From NCBI RefSeq assembly GCF_018619185.1, contig NZ_JAAXYC010000017.1, positions 1 through 54,486 of the forward strand: a DNA stretch of 54,486 nucleotides, written 5' to 3'. The notes under the pieces were generated by a model. It was not told the DNA's origin. It saw nothing but the letters and a program-made list of their open reading frames with translations, and did not search any database. Below, piece after piece: positions 25,781 through 34,361 of the stretch (position 1 is its first letter; the number at the start of each line of letters is the position of its first letter). The position numbers were made by a program, and so were the translations under genes. The stretch comes from Streptomyces sp. McG3 (GTDB taxonomy: Bacteria > Actinomycetota > Actinomycetes > Streptomycetales > Streptomycetaceae).

Positions 25781-26599
25781 ATGCAGCCGTCCGCCCCCTC
25801 CTCCCCGTCGGGTTCCGCGCGGCCGGGTCCGGTCGCGGACCCCGCCCGGCGCGGGCTCCTGACGGAGCGCATCGCCCGTGAGCTGGAACACGACATCCGC
25901 TCCGGCGAGATCGCCGTCGGGACCAAACTCCCCTCCGAACGTGAGCTCGCCGCCCAGTTCGGCGCCAGCAGGAACGTCGTGCGCGAGGTGCTGCGGCGGC
26001 TGGAGGCCCAGCATCTGATCGAAGTGGCCCCGGGACGCGGTTCCTTCGTCCGGGAGCAGTCGTCGGGGCAGGCCCGGGGTTACGACGCGCTGTACCGGGC
26101 GGGCCGGCCCACCGTCCGGCAGCTCATCGAGGCGCGGATCCCGCTGGAGGTCGAGATGGTCCGGCTGGCGACCGAGCGGGCCACGGACGAGGACATCGCG
26201 GCGATGCGGGCCGCCCGGGACGCCCTGGAGTCGGCGACGGACGTCGTGGTCAAGGCCCAGGCTGACATGGACTTCCACGAGGCCATCGCCGTGGCCAGCA
26301 AGAACCCGGTGCTGAGGATCATGCTGTCGTCGATCGGCGGGATGATGTTCGAGATGATGCTCCGCTCGAACTCCGATCCGTCGATCGGCGAACCCGGGGT
26401 ACCGCACCACCCGGAGATCTTCGAGGCGGTCGAGGCGCGGGACGTGGAGCTGGCCTGCGCGCGGATGCGGGAGCACCTGATGCTGGGCCTGCGGACGTAC
26501 GGGGCCGATCTCGACGTCCAGGTCGACACGATGGCGCGCAACCACATCGAGACGCTGCTCGATCGGGCCGAGGGCCGCCGGACGCCTCCGGGGCGGTAG
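25781..26599 (+). CDS. GntR family regulator, FadR subfamily (FCD domain)
   Basis: Repressor of 272 residues. A GntR winged helix (LTERIARELEHDIRSGEI, LPSERELAAQFGASRNVVRE) is followed by the all-helical FCD effector domain (RQLIEARIPLEVEMVRLA, ADMDFHEAIAVASKNPVL, EIFEAVEARDVELACARM). The Asp and His of DFHEAI and a later His correspond to FCD metal ligands. FCD proteins bind carboxylates and often control sugar-acid genes. It lies just upstream of the sugar ABC-ManD unit on the same strand, and a clear palindrome stands between them, so it is the probable regulator of that unit. Confidence 0.87.
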   Translation: MQPSAPSSPSGSARPGPVADPARRGLLTERIARELEHDIRSGEIAVGTKLPSERELAAQFGASRNVVREVLRRLEAQHLIEVAPGRGSFVREQSSGQARGYDALYRAGRPTVRQLIEARIPLEVEMVRLATERATDEDIAAMRAARDALESATDVVVKAQADMDFHEAIAVASKNPVLRIMLSSIGGMMFEMMLRSNSDPSIGEPGVPHHPEIFEAVEARDVELACARMREHLMLGLRTYGADLDVQVDTMARNHIETLLDRAEGRRTPPGR

Positions 26600-26703
26600 C
26601 CGACGCGCGGGCGAGCCGGGCGGAACTCATCCGTCCGGTCCGTGGAATCTTCGCTTCAGGGTCTGGTCGGGGAGGTTTCCCTGCTGTTACGGTCCCGCGT
26701 ATA

Positions 26704-26724
26704 CCAACTGGTCCTACCAGTTGG
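26704..26724. promoter_or_regulatory. Probable FadR-type operator before the ABC transporter operon
   Basis: Inverted repeat CCAACTGG-TCCTA-CCAGTTGG with perfect 8-base arms, containing TGGTCCTACCA. GGACCAG follows twice (26723-26739). It lies 72 bases before the binding-protein start and just downstream of the regulator gene. Confidence 0.65.
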
Positions 26725-26796
26725 ACCAGGTCGGACCAGCCCGGTTTTCCCCGGGGGCCGGCAGGCAACACGTACCGCAGAGAAACGAGGACGAGG

Positions 26797-28116
26797 ATGT
26801 CCACGAGCAGCCAGCTCCTGAGCCGGCGTGCCTTCGGCAGGCTCGCCGCAGGCGCCGCGGCGGCCGCCGGGGCGGGAGCGCTGAGCGCCTGTTCGGGCGG
26901 GAGCGGCAAGCCCTCGGCCGACGCGCCGTTGCGGATCATGGCGATCAACCACGTCTGGTCCCAGGCGGTCAAGCGCCGCACGGCGGAGTTCGAGGAGCGG
27001 ATCGGGCGGCGGGTCTCGATGACGCTGCTCACCGCCGATCAGCTCGCCAGCAGCTACAACGTCAAGCTCAACGCGTCGGGCACCGACGTGGACGTGATGA
27101 TGGTCCGCGCGCTCCAGGAGCAGTTGCTCTTCGGCCACAACGGCTGGCTCGCCGACCTCAGCGACCGGGTCGCGGACGACGGGCGGTTCGCCTGGGACGA
27201 CTTCCAGGAGGCGCCGCGCGAGGCGTCGACGACCGCCGGGAAGGTGCTGAGCGTCCCGGTGGTGACCGAACGCCCCGCCCTCTACTACCGCAAGGACCTG
27301 GTGGAGGACCTGGGCGGGCCGCCGCGCACCCTGGAGGCGCTGATGGAGGCCGCGCGGGAGCTGACCCGCCGGGACAAGGGCTTCTACGGTTACGTCGGCC
27401 GGGGGCAGCGCAGCGGCGCGGTGTCCCAGTGGTCGAGCTTCCTCTACTCGCACGGCGGTGACTTCGTCGTGGACGGGAAGTCCGGGATCGGCAGCGCCGA
27501 GGCCGTGGCCGCCTACGAGTACTACGGCCGTCTGCTGGCCGGCTCCGGACCGCCCGGGGCGACCAACATGAGCCTCGAACAGGCGATGCCGATCTTCGCG
27601 CAGGGCAAGGCCGCCTTCTTCATCGACGCCGACGCGATCTACAGCAGCTTCCTCGACCCGAAGGTCTCCCGGGTGCGCGAGAGCGTCGGCTTCGCGCCCT
27701 TCCCCGCCGGGGCGGCCGGCGCCAGGCCGCACAACATCCCCTCCTGGAGCCTCGGCATCAACACCTTCTCCCGACTGCGGGACGACGCCTGGGAGTTCAT
27801 CCGGTGGGCGGCCGGGCCCGAGATGTCGGCCGCGCTCCAGTCGGAGGGCATACCCGGCGCCCGCTCCTCGGTGTGGTCCGACCCGAAGACGCTGGCCGCC
27901 TTCCCGCCGGAGCTCGCCGAGTCGATGCGGCTCAACGCGGAGCGCGGCGTGGGGTACGACCGGCCCCGGGTCCTCCAGGTCGGCCGGGCCCGGGACATCG
28001 TCGGTCGTCCGCTGGTCGCGGGCATCCTCGGCGAGTCCGTCCGGCCCGTCGTGCGCGACGCGGACGCGGAGTTCGCCGAGTTCCTCGTACGCGACAACCG
28101 CCACAAGGAGTCCTGA
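26797..28116 (+). CDS. Carbohydrate ABC transporter substrate-binding lipoprotein
   Basis: Family-1 extracellular solute-binding protein of 439 residues. The signal (LLSRRAFGRLAAGAAAAAGAGALSAC) combines a twin-arginine motif with a lipobox. The body shows the expected pattern: KLNASGTDVDVMMVRALQEQ, VPVVTERPALYYRKDLVEDL, EQAMPIFAQGKAAFFIDADA and SWSLGINTFSRLRDDAWEFI. It delivers a sugar or oligosaccharide to the two permeases that follow. No ATPase gene is in the cluster, so a shared MsiK-type ATPase encoded elsewhere is likely. It overlaps the next gene by one base. Confidence 0.88.
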   Translation: MSTSSQLLSRRAFGRLAAGAAAAAGAGALSACSGGSGKPSADAPLRIMAINHVWSQAVKRRTAEFEERIGRRVSMTLLTADQLASSYNVKLNASGTDVDVMMVRALQEQLLFGHNGWLADLSDRVADDGRFAWDDFQEAPREASTTAGKVLSVPVVTERPALYYRKDLVEDLGGPPRTLEALMEAARELTRRDKGFYGYVGRGQRSGAVSQWSSFLYSHGGDFVVDGKSGIGSAEAVAAYEYYGRLLAGSGPPGATNMSLEQAMPIFAQGKAAFFIDADAIYSSFLDPKVSRVRESVGFAPFPAGAAGARPHNIPSWSLGINTFSRLRDDAWEFIRWAAGPEMSAALQSEGIPGARSSVWSDPKTLAAFPPELAESMRLNAERGVGYDRPRVLQVGRARDIVGRPLVAGILGESVRPVVRDADAEFAEFLVRDNRHKES

Positions 28117-29096
28117 TGCCCGCCACCGAGGCCGCCCGGGTCGCAGACACCACCCGGGGCTCCACCACCCGCACGCCGAGCCCGACTCCGCCCGGCACCG
28201 GCCGACGGCAGCGGACCTTCGAGCAGGCCAACCGGCGGCTCAAGTGGGCGATGCTCACCCCGGCGGTGCTCTTCGTCGGCCTGATGATCGTCTTCCCGCT
28301 GGTCTTCACCCTGAATCTCAGCCTCACCGACGCCTTCGGGGCGGTGAACGCCGACAGCGCCCACATCGGTCTGCGCAACTTCACCGACGCGCTGGGCGAC
28401 ACGCGCCGGTTCTGGCCCGCCGCCCGCCGCACCCTGGTGTTCACCGTGGGCGCGGTGGTGCTGGAGACGGTGCTCGGGCTCGCCCTGGCGATGCTGATGC
28501 GCAAGCCGTTCCGGGGGATGCGCTGGGTGCGTACCGTGCTCATCGTTCCGCTGCTCGCCACGCCCGTCGCGATCGGCATCCTGTGGCTGTTGATCCTCGA
28601 TCCCACCAACGGCATCGCCAACCATCTGCTGGAGGCGGTCGGCGTACCCCGTCAGGAGTTCCTCGGCTCGGTCGGGCAGTCGCTGCCGACGCTGATGCTC
28701 ATCGACGTGTGGCAGTGGACCCCGATGATGACGCTGCTGCTGCTCGCCGGGCTGACCACGCTGCCCGAGGAGCCGGAGGAGGCCGCCCTGGTCGACGGCG
28801 CGAACGCCTGGCAGCGCTTCCGCTACGTCGTCCTGCCGATGCTCGGGCCGACGCTCGCCACCGCGCTGGTGCTGCGCGCCGTCGACGCCCTGAAGACGTT
28901 CGACATCCTCTACGCCACCAAGGGCGCGGGCGGCGGTTCGGACTTCGAGGTGGAGACCCTCAACGTCTACGCCTACGGGCTCACCTTCGACTACCAGGAG
29001 TACGGCCTGGCCGCCGCCGTCCTGGTCCTGTTCACGCTGTTCATCATCGGTGTCGTGGTGCTGCTGCGACGCCGGGGCGGAAGGAAGAACGCATGA
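28116..29096 (+). CDS. Sugar ABC transporter permease, first (MalF/UgpA type)
   Basis: Membrane protein of 326 residues with six predicted segments after a charged N-terminus of about 45 residues. The EAA loop is present ([20 protein letters not shown]). It starts at the ATG at 28116, which shares its A with the upstream TGA, and has AAGGAG upstream. It pairs with the next gene, overlapping it by four bases. Confidence 0.88.
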   Translation: MPATEAARVADTTRGSTTRTPSPTPPGTGRRQRTFEQANRRLKWAMLTPAVLFVGLMIVFPLVFTLNLSLTDAFGAVNADSAHIGLRNFTDALGDTRRFWPAARRTLVFTVGAVVLETVLGLALAMLMRKPFRGMRWVRTVLIVPLLATPVAIGILWLLILDPTNGIANHLLEAVGVPRQEFLGSVGQSLPTLMLIDVWQWTPMMTLLLLAGLTTLPEEPEEAALVDGANAWQRFRYVVLPMLGPTLATALVLRAVDALKTFDILYATKGAGGGSDFEVETLNVYAYGLTFDYQEYGLAAAVLVLFTLFIIGVVVLLRRRGGRKNA

Positions 29097-29938
29097 GTGC
29101 CACCCTCTCCCCCGCCCGGCCCCGGCGCGGCCGGCCCTACGGTTCATGGCTCCGCTCCATCGCCATCACCATCGTGACGCTCGTCTTCGCGCTGCCGCTC
29201 GTGTGGATGTTCGCCGCGGCCTTCAAGACCAACGTCCAGGTCACGGACCCCTCGGTCGGGCTGTGGTTCACCCCGACGCTGGACAACTTCCGCGCGGTCG
29301 TCGAGGCCGGGCAGATCGTGCGGTCCATGGGCAACTCCCTGCTGGTGGGGGTGGTTTCGACGGTGCTCTCCGCCGTGATCGCCGTACCGGCGGCCTGGGC
29401 CGTGGGCCGGTTCTCCATGCACCGCACCGGCTCCGTGATCCTCGTGGCGCGCATCGTCCCGGCGATCTCGCTGCTGGTGCCCTGGTACTACCTGTTCGCA
29501 CGGATGGGACTGGTCGGCTCCTACACGGTGCTGATCCTCAGCCACATGTTCGTCTCGGTGCCACTGATCATGTGGATCATGATCAGCTTCTTCGCGGGGC
29601 TGCCGGTCGAGCTGGAGGAGGCCGCCCGCACCGACGGGCTGAGCGCGTTCGGGGCGTTCTGGCGCATCTCGCTGCCGCTCGCGGCCCCCGGAACGGCGAC
29701 CGCGTCGCTGCTGGCCTTCGTCTTCAGCTGGAACAACTTCATGTTCGCGCTGGTCTTCTCCGACGACCGGACGCAGACCGTGCCGGTCACCCTGTTCAAC
29801 TTCATCTCCTACGCGAGCACGGACTGGGGCGGTCTGATGGCCGCCGCCTCCCTCATCACCGTGCCGGTCGTCCTCGCCGCCGTCCTCGGCCAGAAGTACC
29901 TGGTGGCCGGGCTGACGTCCGGCGCCACCAAGGGCTGA
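29093..29938 (+). CDS. Sugar ABC transporter permease, second (MalG/UgpE type)
   Basis: Membrane protein of 281 residues with six predicted segments and the EAA loop [20 protein letters not shown]. The ATG at 29093 overlaps the stop of the first permease (ATGA). Together with the binding protein it forms a sugar importer, completed by an ATPase encoded outside this window. Confidence 0.88.
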   Translation: MSATLSPARPRRGRPYGSWLRSIAITIVTLVFALPLVWMFAAAFKTNVQVTDPSVGLWFTPTLDNFRAVVEAGQIVRSMGNSLLVGVVSTVLSAVIAVPAAWAVGRFSMHRTGSVILVARIVPAISLLVPWYYLFARMGLVGSYTVLILSHMFVSVPLIMWIMISFFAGLPVELEEAARTDGLSAFGAFWRISLPLAAPGTATASLLAFVFSWNNFMFALVFSDDRTQTVPVTLFNFISYASTDWGGLMAAASLITVPVVLAAVLGQKYLVAGLTSGATKG

Positions 29939-29976
29939 ACCCCTCACTCCCCCACCTGCGGAAAGAGCACACACGC

Positions 29977-31191
29977 ATGAAGATCGTCGACGCGAAGGTC
30001 GTCGTCACGAGCCCCGGCCGCAACTTCGTCACCCTGAAGCTGACGACCGACGAAGGGCTCACCGGCCTCGGCGACGCCACCCTGAACGGACGGGAGCTGG
30101 CCGTCGTCAGCTATCTCGCCGACCATGTCGCCCCCCTGCTGATCGGACTCGACCCGCACCGCGTCGAGGACACCTGGCAGTCGCTGTACCGGGGCGCCTA
30201 CTGGCGGCGCGGCCCGGTGACGATGGCCGCCATCGCCGCCGTGGACGTGGCCCTGTGGGACATCAAGGCGAAGGCCGCCGGACTGCCGCTGTACCAACTC
30301 CTGGGCGGTGCGAGCAGGGAGCGCGTCGGCACGTACGGCCACGCGAACGGCCGGGACATACCCGAACTGCTCGACTCCGTACGGGCCCGGCTCGCCGAGG
30401 GCTACCCCGCCGTCCGCATCCAGTCCGGCATCCCCGGCCTCAAGGCGGTGTACGGGGTCTCCGACACCGACGACACCGGCGCACCGGTCCTCCACCAGCA
30501 GGCCCGCCCCCTGGTGGAGGACTGGGACACCGCCGCGTATCTGCGCCATGTGCCGGCCGTCTTCGAGGCGGTGCGCGCGGAGTTCGGCGCCGAACTGCCA
30601 CTGCTCCACGACGCCCACCACCGGCTCACCCCGATCCAGGCCGCCCGGCTCGGCAAGGACCTGGAGCCCTACCGGCCGTTCTGGCTGGAGGACTGCACGC
30701 CGGCCGAGAACCAGGAGGCGCTGCGCCTGGTGCGCCGGTCCACCACCACGCCGCTGGCCGTCGGCGAGGTGTTCAACACGGTGTACGACTACCAGGCCCT
30801 GATCACCGAGCAGTTGATCGACTACGTGCGCTCGGCGGTGACCCACTTCGGCGGGATCACCCCGCTGCGCAAGCTCTTCGACTTCGCCGCGCAGTACCAG
30901 ATCAGGAGCGCGATCCACGGCCCCGAGGACATCTCCCCGGTCGGGATGGCCGCCGCCGTCCACCTGGACCTCGCCGTGCACAACTTCGGCATCCAGGAGT
31001 ACTCCGGCCACACCGCGCTCACCGACGCGGTGTTCCGGCACGCCTACACCTTCACCGACGGCCACCTGCACCCGGGCGAGGCGCCCGGCATCGGCGTGGA
31101 GCTCGACGAGGAGCTGGCCGCCGCCCACCCGTACGAGGCCGCGTATCTGCCGGTCAACCGGCTCCACGACGGGACCGTCCACGACTGGTGA
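29977..31191 (+). CDS. manD: Enolase-superfamily dehydratase, ManD/RspA type (D-mannonate dehydratase)
   Basis: Cytoplasmic enzyme of 404 residues, the usual ManD length. Mg ligands are visible in [11 protein letters not shown] (Asp), [12 protein letters not shown] (Glu) and [12 protein letters not shown] (Glu). Catalytic candidates are the His of HDAHH and the His of [11 protein letters not shown]. The front contains [20 protein letters not shown], the capping and barrel start. ManD-type enzymes dehydrate D-mannonate or D-gluconate to 2-keto-3-deoxygluconate; many family members have low activity, so the true substrate is uncertain. It is the last gene of the ABC unit and is followed directly by a hairpin. 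Confidence 0.85.
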   Translation: MKIVDAKVVVTSPGRNFVTLKLTTDEGLTGLGDATLNGRELAVVSYLADHVAPLLIGLDPHRVEDTWQSLYRGAYWRRGPVTMAAIAAVDVALWDIKAKAAGLPLYQLLGGASRERVGTYGHANGRDIPELLDSVRARLAEGYPAVRIQSGIPGLKAVYGVSDTDDTGAPVLHQQARPLVEDWDTAAYLRHVPAVFEAVRAEFGAELPLLHDAHHRLTPIQAARLGKDLEPYRPFWLEDCTPAENQEALRLVRRSTTTPLAVGEVFNTVYDYQALITEQLIDYVRSAVTHFGGITPLRKLFDFAAQYQIRSAIHGPEDISPVGMAAAVHLDLAVHNFGIQEYSGHTALTDAVFRHAYTFTDGHLHPGEAPGIGVELDEELAAAHPYEAAYLPVNRLHDGTVHDW

Positions 31192-31198
31192 GCCCCCG

Positions 31199-31230
31199 GT
31201 GCGGGGCCCGGCGAGCGCCGGGCCCCGCAC
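31199..31230 (+). terminator. Terminator hairpin after the ManD gene
   Basis: Perfect 15-base inverted repeat GTGCGGGGCCCGGCG (31199-31213) with CGCCGGGCCCCGCAC (31216-31230), separated by two bases; the hairpin loop opens from the inner pairs. It starts eight bases after the stop codon and separates the ABC-ManD unit from the LacI-led operon. Confidence 0.85.
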
Positions 31231-31276
31231 GCAGTGGCCTGTACCCACCAGGCCGAAAGAAGTCTTGCGCAATCCC

Positions 31277-31339
31277 TTGACCCCTGCGGAACGGAGGTTC
31301 ACAGTACTCACTAATGCGCATTAGTAATACGCATTAGTG
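31277..31339 (+). promoter_or_regulatory. Promoter and triple half-site LacI operator of the lacI-type operon
   Basis: A possible -35 TTGACC (31277-31282) is spaced 17 bases from a weak -10 CACAGT (31300-31305). Directly downstream are ACTAATGC-GCATTAGT, a perfect 16-bp palindrome (31310-31325), and a further half-site GCATTAGT (31331-31338). The outer arms CACTAATGCG and CGCATTAGTG (31309-31318 and 31330-31339) also form an inverted repeat. A LacI protein bound here would block its own operon. Confidence 0.72.
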
Positions 31340-31354
31340 ATCCGGAGGAACACC

Positions 31355-32455
31355 GTGGAAGAACCCAGGAAGCGGTCCAGGCCGGGCCGGGCGCCCGCCC
31401 CCGCGGGCCGTACGTCCCGCCCGCGCCAGGCCGAGGTCGCCCGGCTCGCCGGGGTCTCGCAGGCCACCGTCTCGCTGGTGCTGGGGGCCCGGAAGCAGGG
31501 CGCGACGATCTCCGAGGAGACCCGGCAGAAGGTCCTCGACGCGGTCCGGGCGCTGGGCTATGTGCCGGATCCGGCCGCCAGCCGCCTGGCCGCCGCCCGG
31601 AACAACCTGCTCGGGGTCTTCAGCTTCACGTCCACCTTCCCCACCGACGTACAGCACTCGTACTACCCCTTCCTGGTCGGGGTCGAGCAGGAGGCGGCGG
31701 CCCGGGGCTACGACCTGGTGCTCTTCACCGGCTCCAGCACGGGCGGCGCGGGGGCCGCCGGGCCGCACGCCCTCAACCGGGTGCGGCTCGCCGACGGCTG
31801 TCTGTTCCTGGGACGCCACGCCCCCGCCGACGAGTTGCTGCGGCTGGTCGCCGACGGCTTTCCCGTGGTCCACCTGGGCCGCCGGGACGAGCTGGAGGGG
31901 CTGGCCTGGGTCGGCGCGGACTACATCAGCGCGAGCCAGGAGGTCGTCGCGCACCTCGCCTCGCTCGGTCACCGGCGCATCGTGCTCGTCCGGGAGGACG
32001 ACGAGGCGCCCGCCTCCACCGACCGTGAGCACGGCTTCCTCAAGGGCCTGGAGGAAGCGGGGCTGTCCGGCGGTCCCGCCGCCGTCTTCCGCTCCGCCGA
32101 CCCCGAGCGCGATCTGACCGCCGAGCGACTGCGGGGCTGGCTCGACGACGGCGTGACCGCGTTCGTGGCGGAGGAGACCGACACCGGTGACGCCTGGCGC
32201 GCCCTGCACGGCGCCGCGCACTTCGTCGGCATCGACTGCCCCCGCGACGCCACGCTCGCCCTGCTCGGCAGCCCCCCGCCGGATCTCGCGGACGGGCCCG
32301 TGCCGACCGGCTTCGACGTCCCCCGGCCCCAACTCGGCGCGGCCGCCGTGCGGATGCTCGCCGCACTGGTGGCCGGGGAGGAGGCGACGGAACCCCTGGT
32401 GCCCTGCGCCTTCCGGCCCGGCTCGACGGCCGGCCCGGCCCCCGTACAGCTGTGA
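31355..32455 (+). CDS. LacI family transcriptional regulator
   Basis: Repressor of 366 residues from the GTG at 31355, which has GGAGGA six bases upstream. The LacI-type helix-turn-helix (QAEVARLAGVSQATVSLVLG) and hinge helix (VPDPAASRLAAARNN) lie near residues 25-85 after an unusually long basic, proline-rich N-terminus. A periplasmic-binding-protein-like effector domain follows. It heads the operon that encodes the oxidoreductase, HyuA-like protein and permease, and a LacI-type operator overlaps its own promoter, so autoregulation is likely. The inducer is unknown, probably a sugar or sugar acid. Confidence 0.88.
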   Translation: MEEPRKRSRPGRAPAPAGRTSRPRQAEVARLAGVSQATVSLVLGARKQGATISEETRQKVLDAVRALGYVPDPAASRLAAARNNLLGVFSFTSTFPTDVQHSYYPFLVGVEQEAAARGYDLVLFTGSSTGGAGAAGPHALNRVRLADGCLFLGRHAPADELLRLVADGFPVVHLGRRDELEGLAWVGADYISASQEVVAHLASLGHRRIVLVREDDEAPASTDREHGFLKGLEEAGLSGGPAAVFRSADPERDLTAERLRGWLDDGVTAFVAEETDTGDAWRALHGAAHFVGIDCPRDATLALLGSPPPDLADGPVPTGFDVPRPQLGAAAVRMLAALVAGEEATEPLVPCAFRPGSTAGPAPVQL

Positions 32456-32532
32456 ACATCTCCGACCCGGCCCCGGAGGAGGCCGGGAGACGCTCCAACG
32501 CAGCAAGCACACCCAGCACTTCAAGGAGAACC

Positions 32533-34143
32533 GTGATATCCGAACCCGACATCCTCATCGTGGGCGCCGGACTCGGCGGCGTGGCCGCCGCTCTCGCCGC
32601 CTGCCGGGCGGGGCGCACCGTCGTCCTCACCGAGGAGACGGACTGGATCGGCGGCCAGCTCACCTCGCAGGCGGTCCCGCCGGACGAGCACCCATGGGTC
32701 GAGGAGTTCGGCACCACCGCCTCGTACCGCACCCTGCGCGACTCCATCCGGGACTACTACCGCCAGTGGTACCCGATGCGTTCCGAGGCCCTGGCCCTGC
32801 GCAACCTCAATCCGGGCGCCGGGCGCGTCAGCAAGCTGTGCCACGAGCCGCGCGTCGCCCTGACCGTGATGGAGGCCATGCTCGCCCCGCACCGCTCCTC
32901 GGGGCGGCTGACGCTCCTCACCGAGCACCGGCCGGTGGCCGCCGAGGCCGGCGACGACGACACCGTACGCTCCGTCACCCTGACCGACGCGCACGGCAAC
33001 AGCCTTACAATCAGCCCCCGTTATGTCATCGACGCCACCGAGACCGGTGAACTGCTCGAACTCGCCGGGGTGGAGCATGTGATCGGCGCCGAGGCGCGGA
33101 GCGAGTTCGACGAACCACACGCGCCCGAGGAGGCACAGCCCCTCAACCAGCAGGGCATCACCGTGTGTTTCGCGCTCTCGCACCACGAGGGCGAGGACCA
33201 CACCATCGAGCGCCCCGTCGACTACGACTTCTGGCGCTCCTACCGGCCGGACTTCTGGCCGGGGCCGCTGCTCGGCTTCCTCGCCCCCGACCCGCGCAGC
33301 CTGGAGGCCGTCCCGCGGACCTTCGTGCCCAACCCGGAGCTGGACCCGCTGGACGTCAACGCCGACCAGTCGGCCGACGCCGGTGACAAGGAGCTGTTCG
33401 GCTTCCGCCGGATCCTGGCCCGCAAGCTGCACCGGCCCGGTGCGTTCGACTCCGACATCACCCTGGTCAACTGGCCCTTGAACGACTACTGGTTGAAGCC
33501 GCTGATCGGCGGGGGCGAGGAGACGTCGGCCGCCGCGCTGGCCGAGGCCCGCCAGCTGTCGCTCTCCGTCCTGTACTGGCTCCAGACCGAGGCCCCCCGG
33601 GCGGACGGGGGCACGGGGTTCCCGGGTCTGCGGTTGCGCGGGGACGTCACCGGCACGGCGGACGGGCTGGCCAAGGCCCCCTACGTACGGGAGTCGCGGC
33701 GGATCAAGGCCGTCACCACGGTCACCGAGCACGACGTCTCGATCGACATCGTCGGTCCCTACGGCGGCACCCGCTACCGGGACTCGGTGGGCGTCGGCAA
33801 CTACCGCATCGATCTGCACCCCTCGACCGGCGGCGACAACTACGTCGACATCGGTTCGGTGCCGTTCGAGATCCCGCTCGGCGCCCTCATCCCGCGCCGC
33901 GTCCGCAATCTGCTGCCCGCGGGCAAGAACATCGGCACGACGCACATCACCAACGGCTGCTACCGGCTCCACCCGGTGGAGTGGAACATCGGCGAGGTCG
34001 CCGGAGCGCTGGCCGCGCACTGCGTCGCCGAGGGCGTCGAGCCGCACCGGGTCCAGGCCGAGGACAAGCGGTTCGAGGCGTTCGCCGCGCTGCTGGAGCG
34101 CGACGGCGTGCAGCGCCACTGGCCCGACGTACGCGGCTACTGA
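32533..34143 (+). CDS. FAD-dependent oxidoreductase (FAD_oxidored family)
   Basis: Flavoprotein of 536 residues. The dinucleotide motif is ILIVGAGLGGVAAALAACRAG, with TEETDWIGGQLTSQAVPPDE just after, a signature of the FAD_oxidored family (PF12831) often found in sugar or polysaccharide catabolic operons. Further motifs are YVIDATETGELLELAG and the C-terminal NLLPAGKNIGTTHITNGCYR, which closes the FAD site. The GTG at 32533 has AAGGAG at an ideal distance; an alternative GTG at 32452 overlaps the lacI stop but lacks a good site. Oxidation of a sugar or a cyclic intermediate is plausible. The substrate is not known. Confidence 0.83.
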   Translation: MISEPDILIVGAGLGGVAAALAACRAGRTVVLTEETDWIGGQLTSQAVPPDEHPWVEEFGTTASYRTLRDSIRDYYRQWYPMRSEALALRNLNPGAGRVSKLCHEPRVALTVMEAMLAPHRSSGRLTLLTEHRPVAAEAGDDDTVRSVTLTDAHGNSLTISPRYVIDATETGELLELAGVEHVIGAEARSEFDEPHAPEEAQPLNQQGITVCFALSHHEGEDHTIERPVDYDFWRSYRPDFWPGPLLGFLAPDPRSLEAVPRTFVPNPELDPLDVNADQSADAGDKELFGFRRILARKLHRPGAFDSDITLVNWPLNDYWLKPLIGGGEETSAAALAEARQLSLSVLYWLQTEAPRADGGTGFPGLRLRGDVTGTADGLAKAPYVRESRRIKAVTTVTEHDVSIDIVGPYGGTRYRDSVGVGNYRIDLHPSTGGDNYVDIGSVPFEIPLGALIPRRVRNLLPAGKNIGTTHITNGCYRLHPVEWNIGEVAGALAAHCVAEGVEPHRVQAEDKRFEAFAALLERDGVQRHWPDVRGY

Positions 34144-34179
34144 CCGACCCCGTCCGCGCACGACGGACGGCGCGGACGT

Positions 34180-34223
34180 CGCATCACCCGCTTGACCGCG
34201 GTACGCATCACCCGCTTCACCGC
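34180..34223. repeat. Tandem direct repeat, 20-bp unit at 24-bp spacing
   Basis: CGCATCACCCGCTTGACCGC (34180-34199) and CGCATCACCCGCTTCACCGC (34204-34223) differ by one base. A small inverted repeat CCGTCCG/CGGACGG (34150-34170) precedes them. They lie in the 218-base spacer between the FAD and HyuA-like genes. This could be a regulator binding site or an internal processing element. Confidence 0.6.
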
Positions 34224-34361
34224 ACGGCCCCCCAGGGGTGGGCGCGGAGCGCCGGGCGGGCGCAGCTCCACCTGTACCCGCCCGGCCCCAGGACCCGGCC
34301 GTCTCGCGACGCCCGGACCTGCCGCCCTCGCCCTGCCACCCGCACAAGGAGGTGCCCAGCC

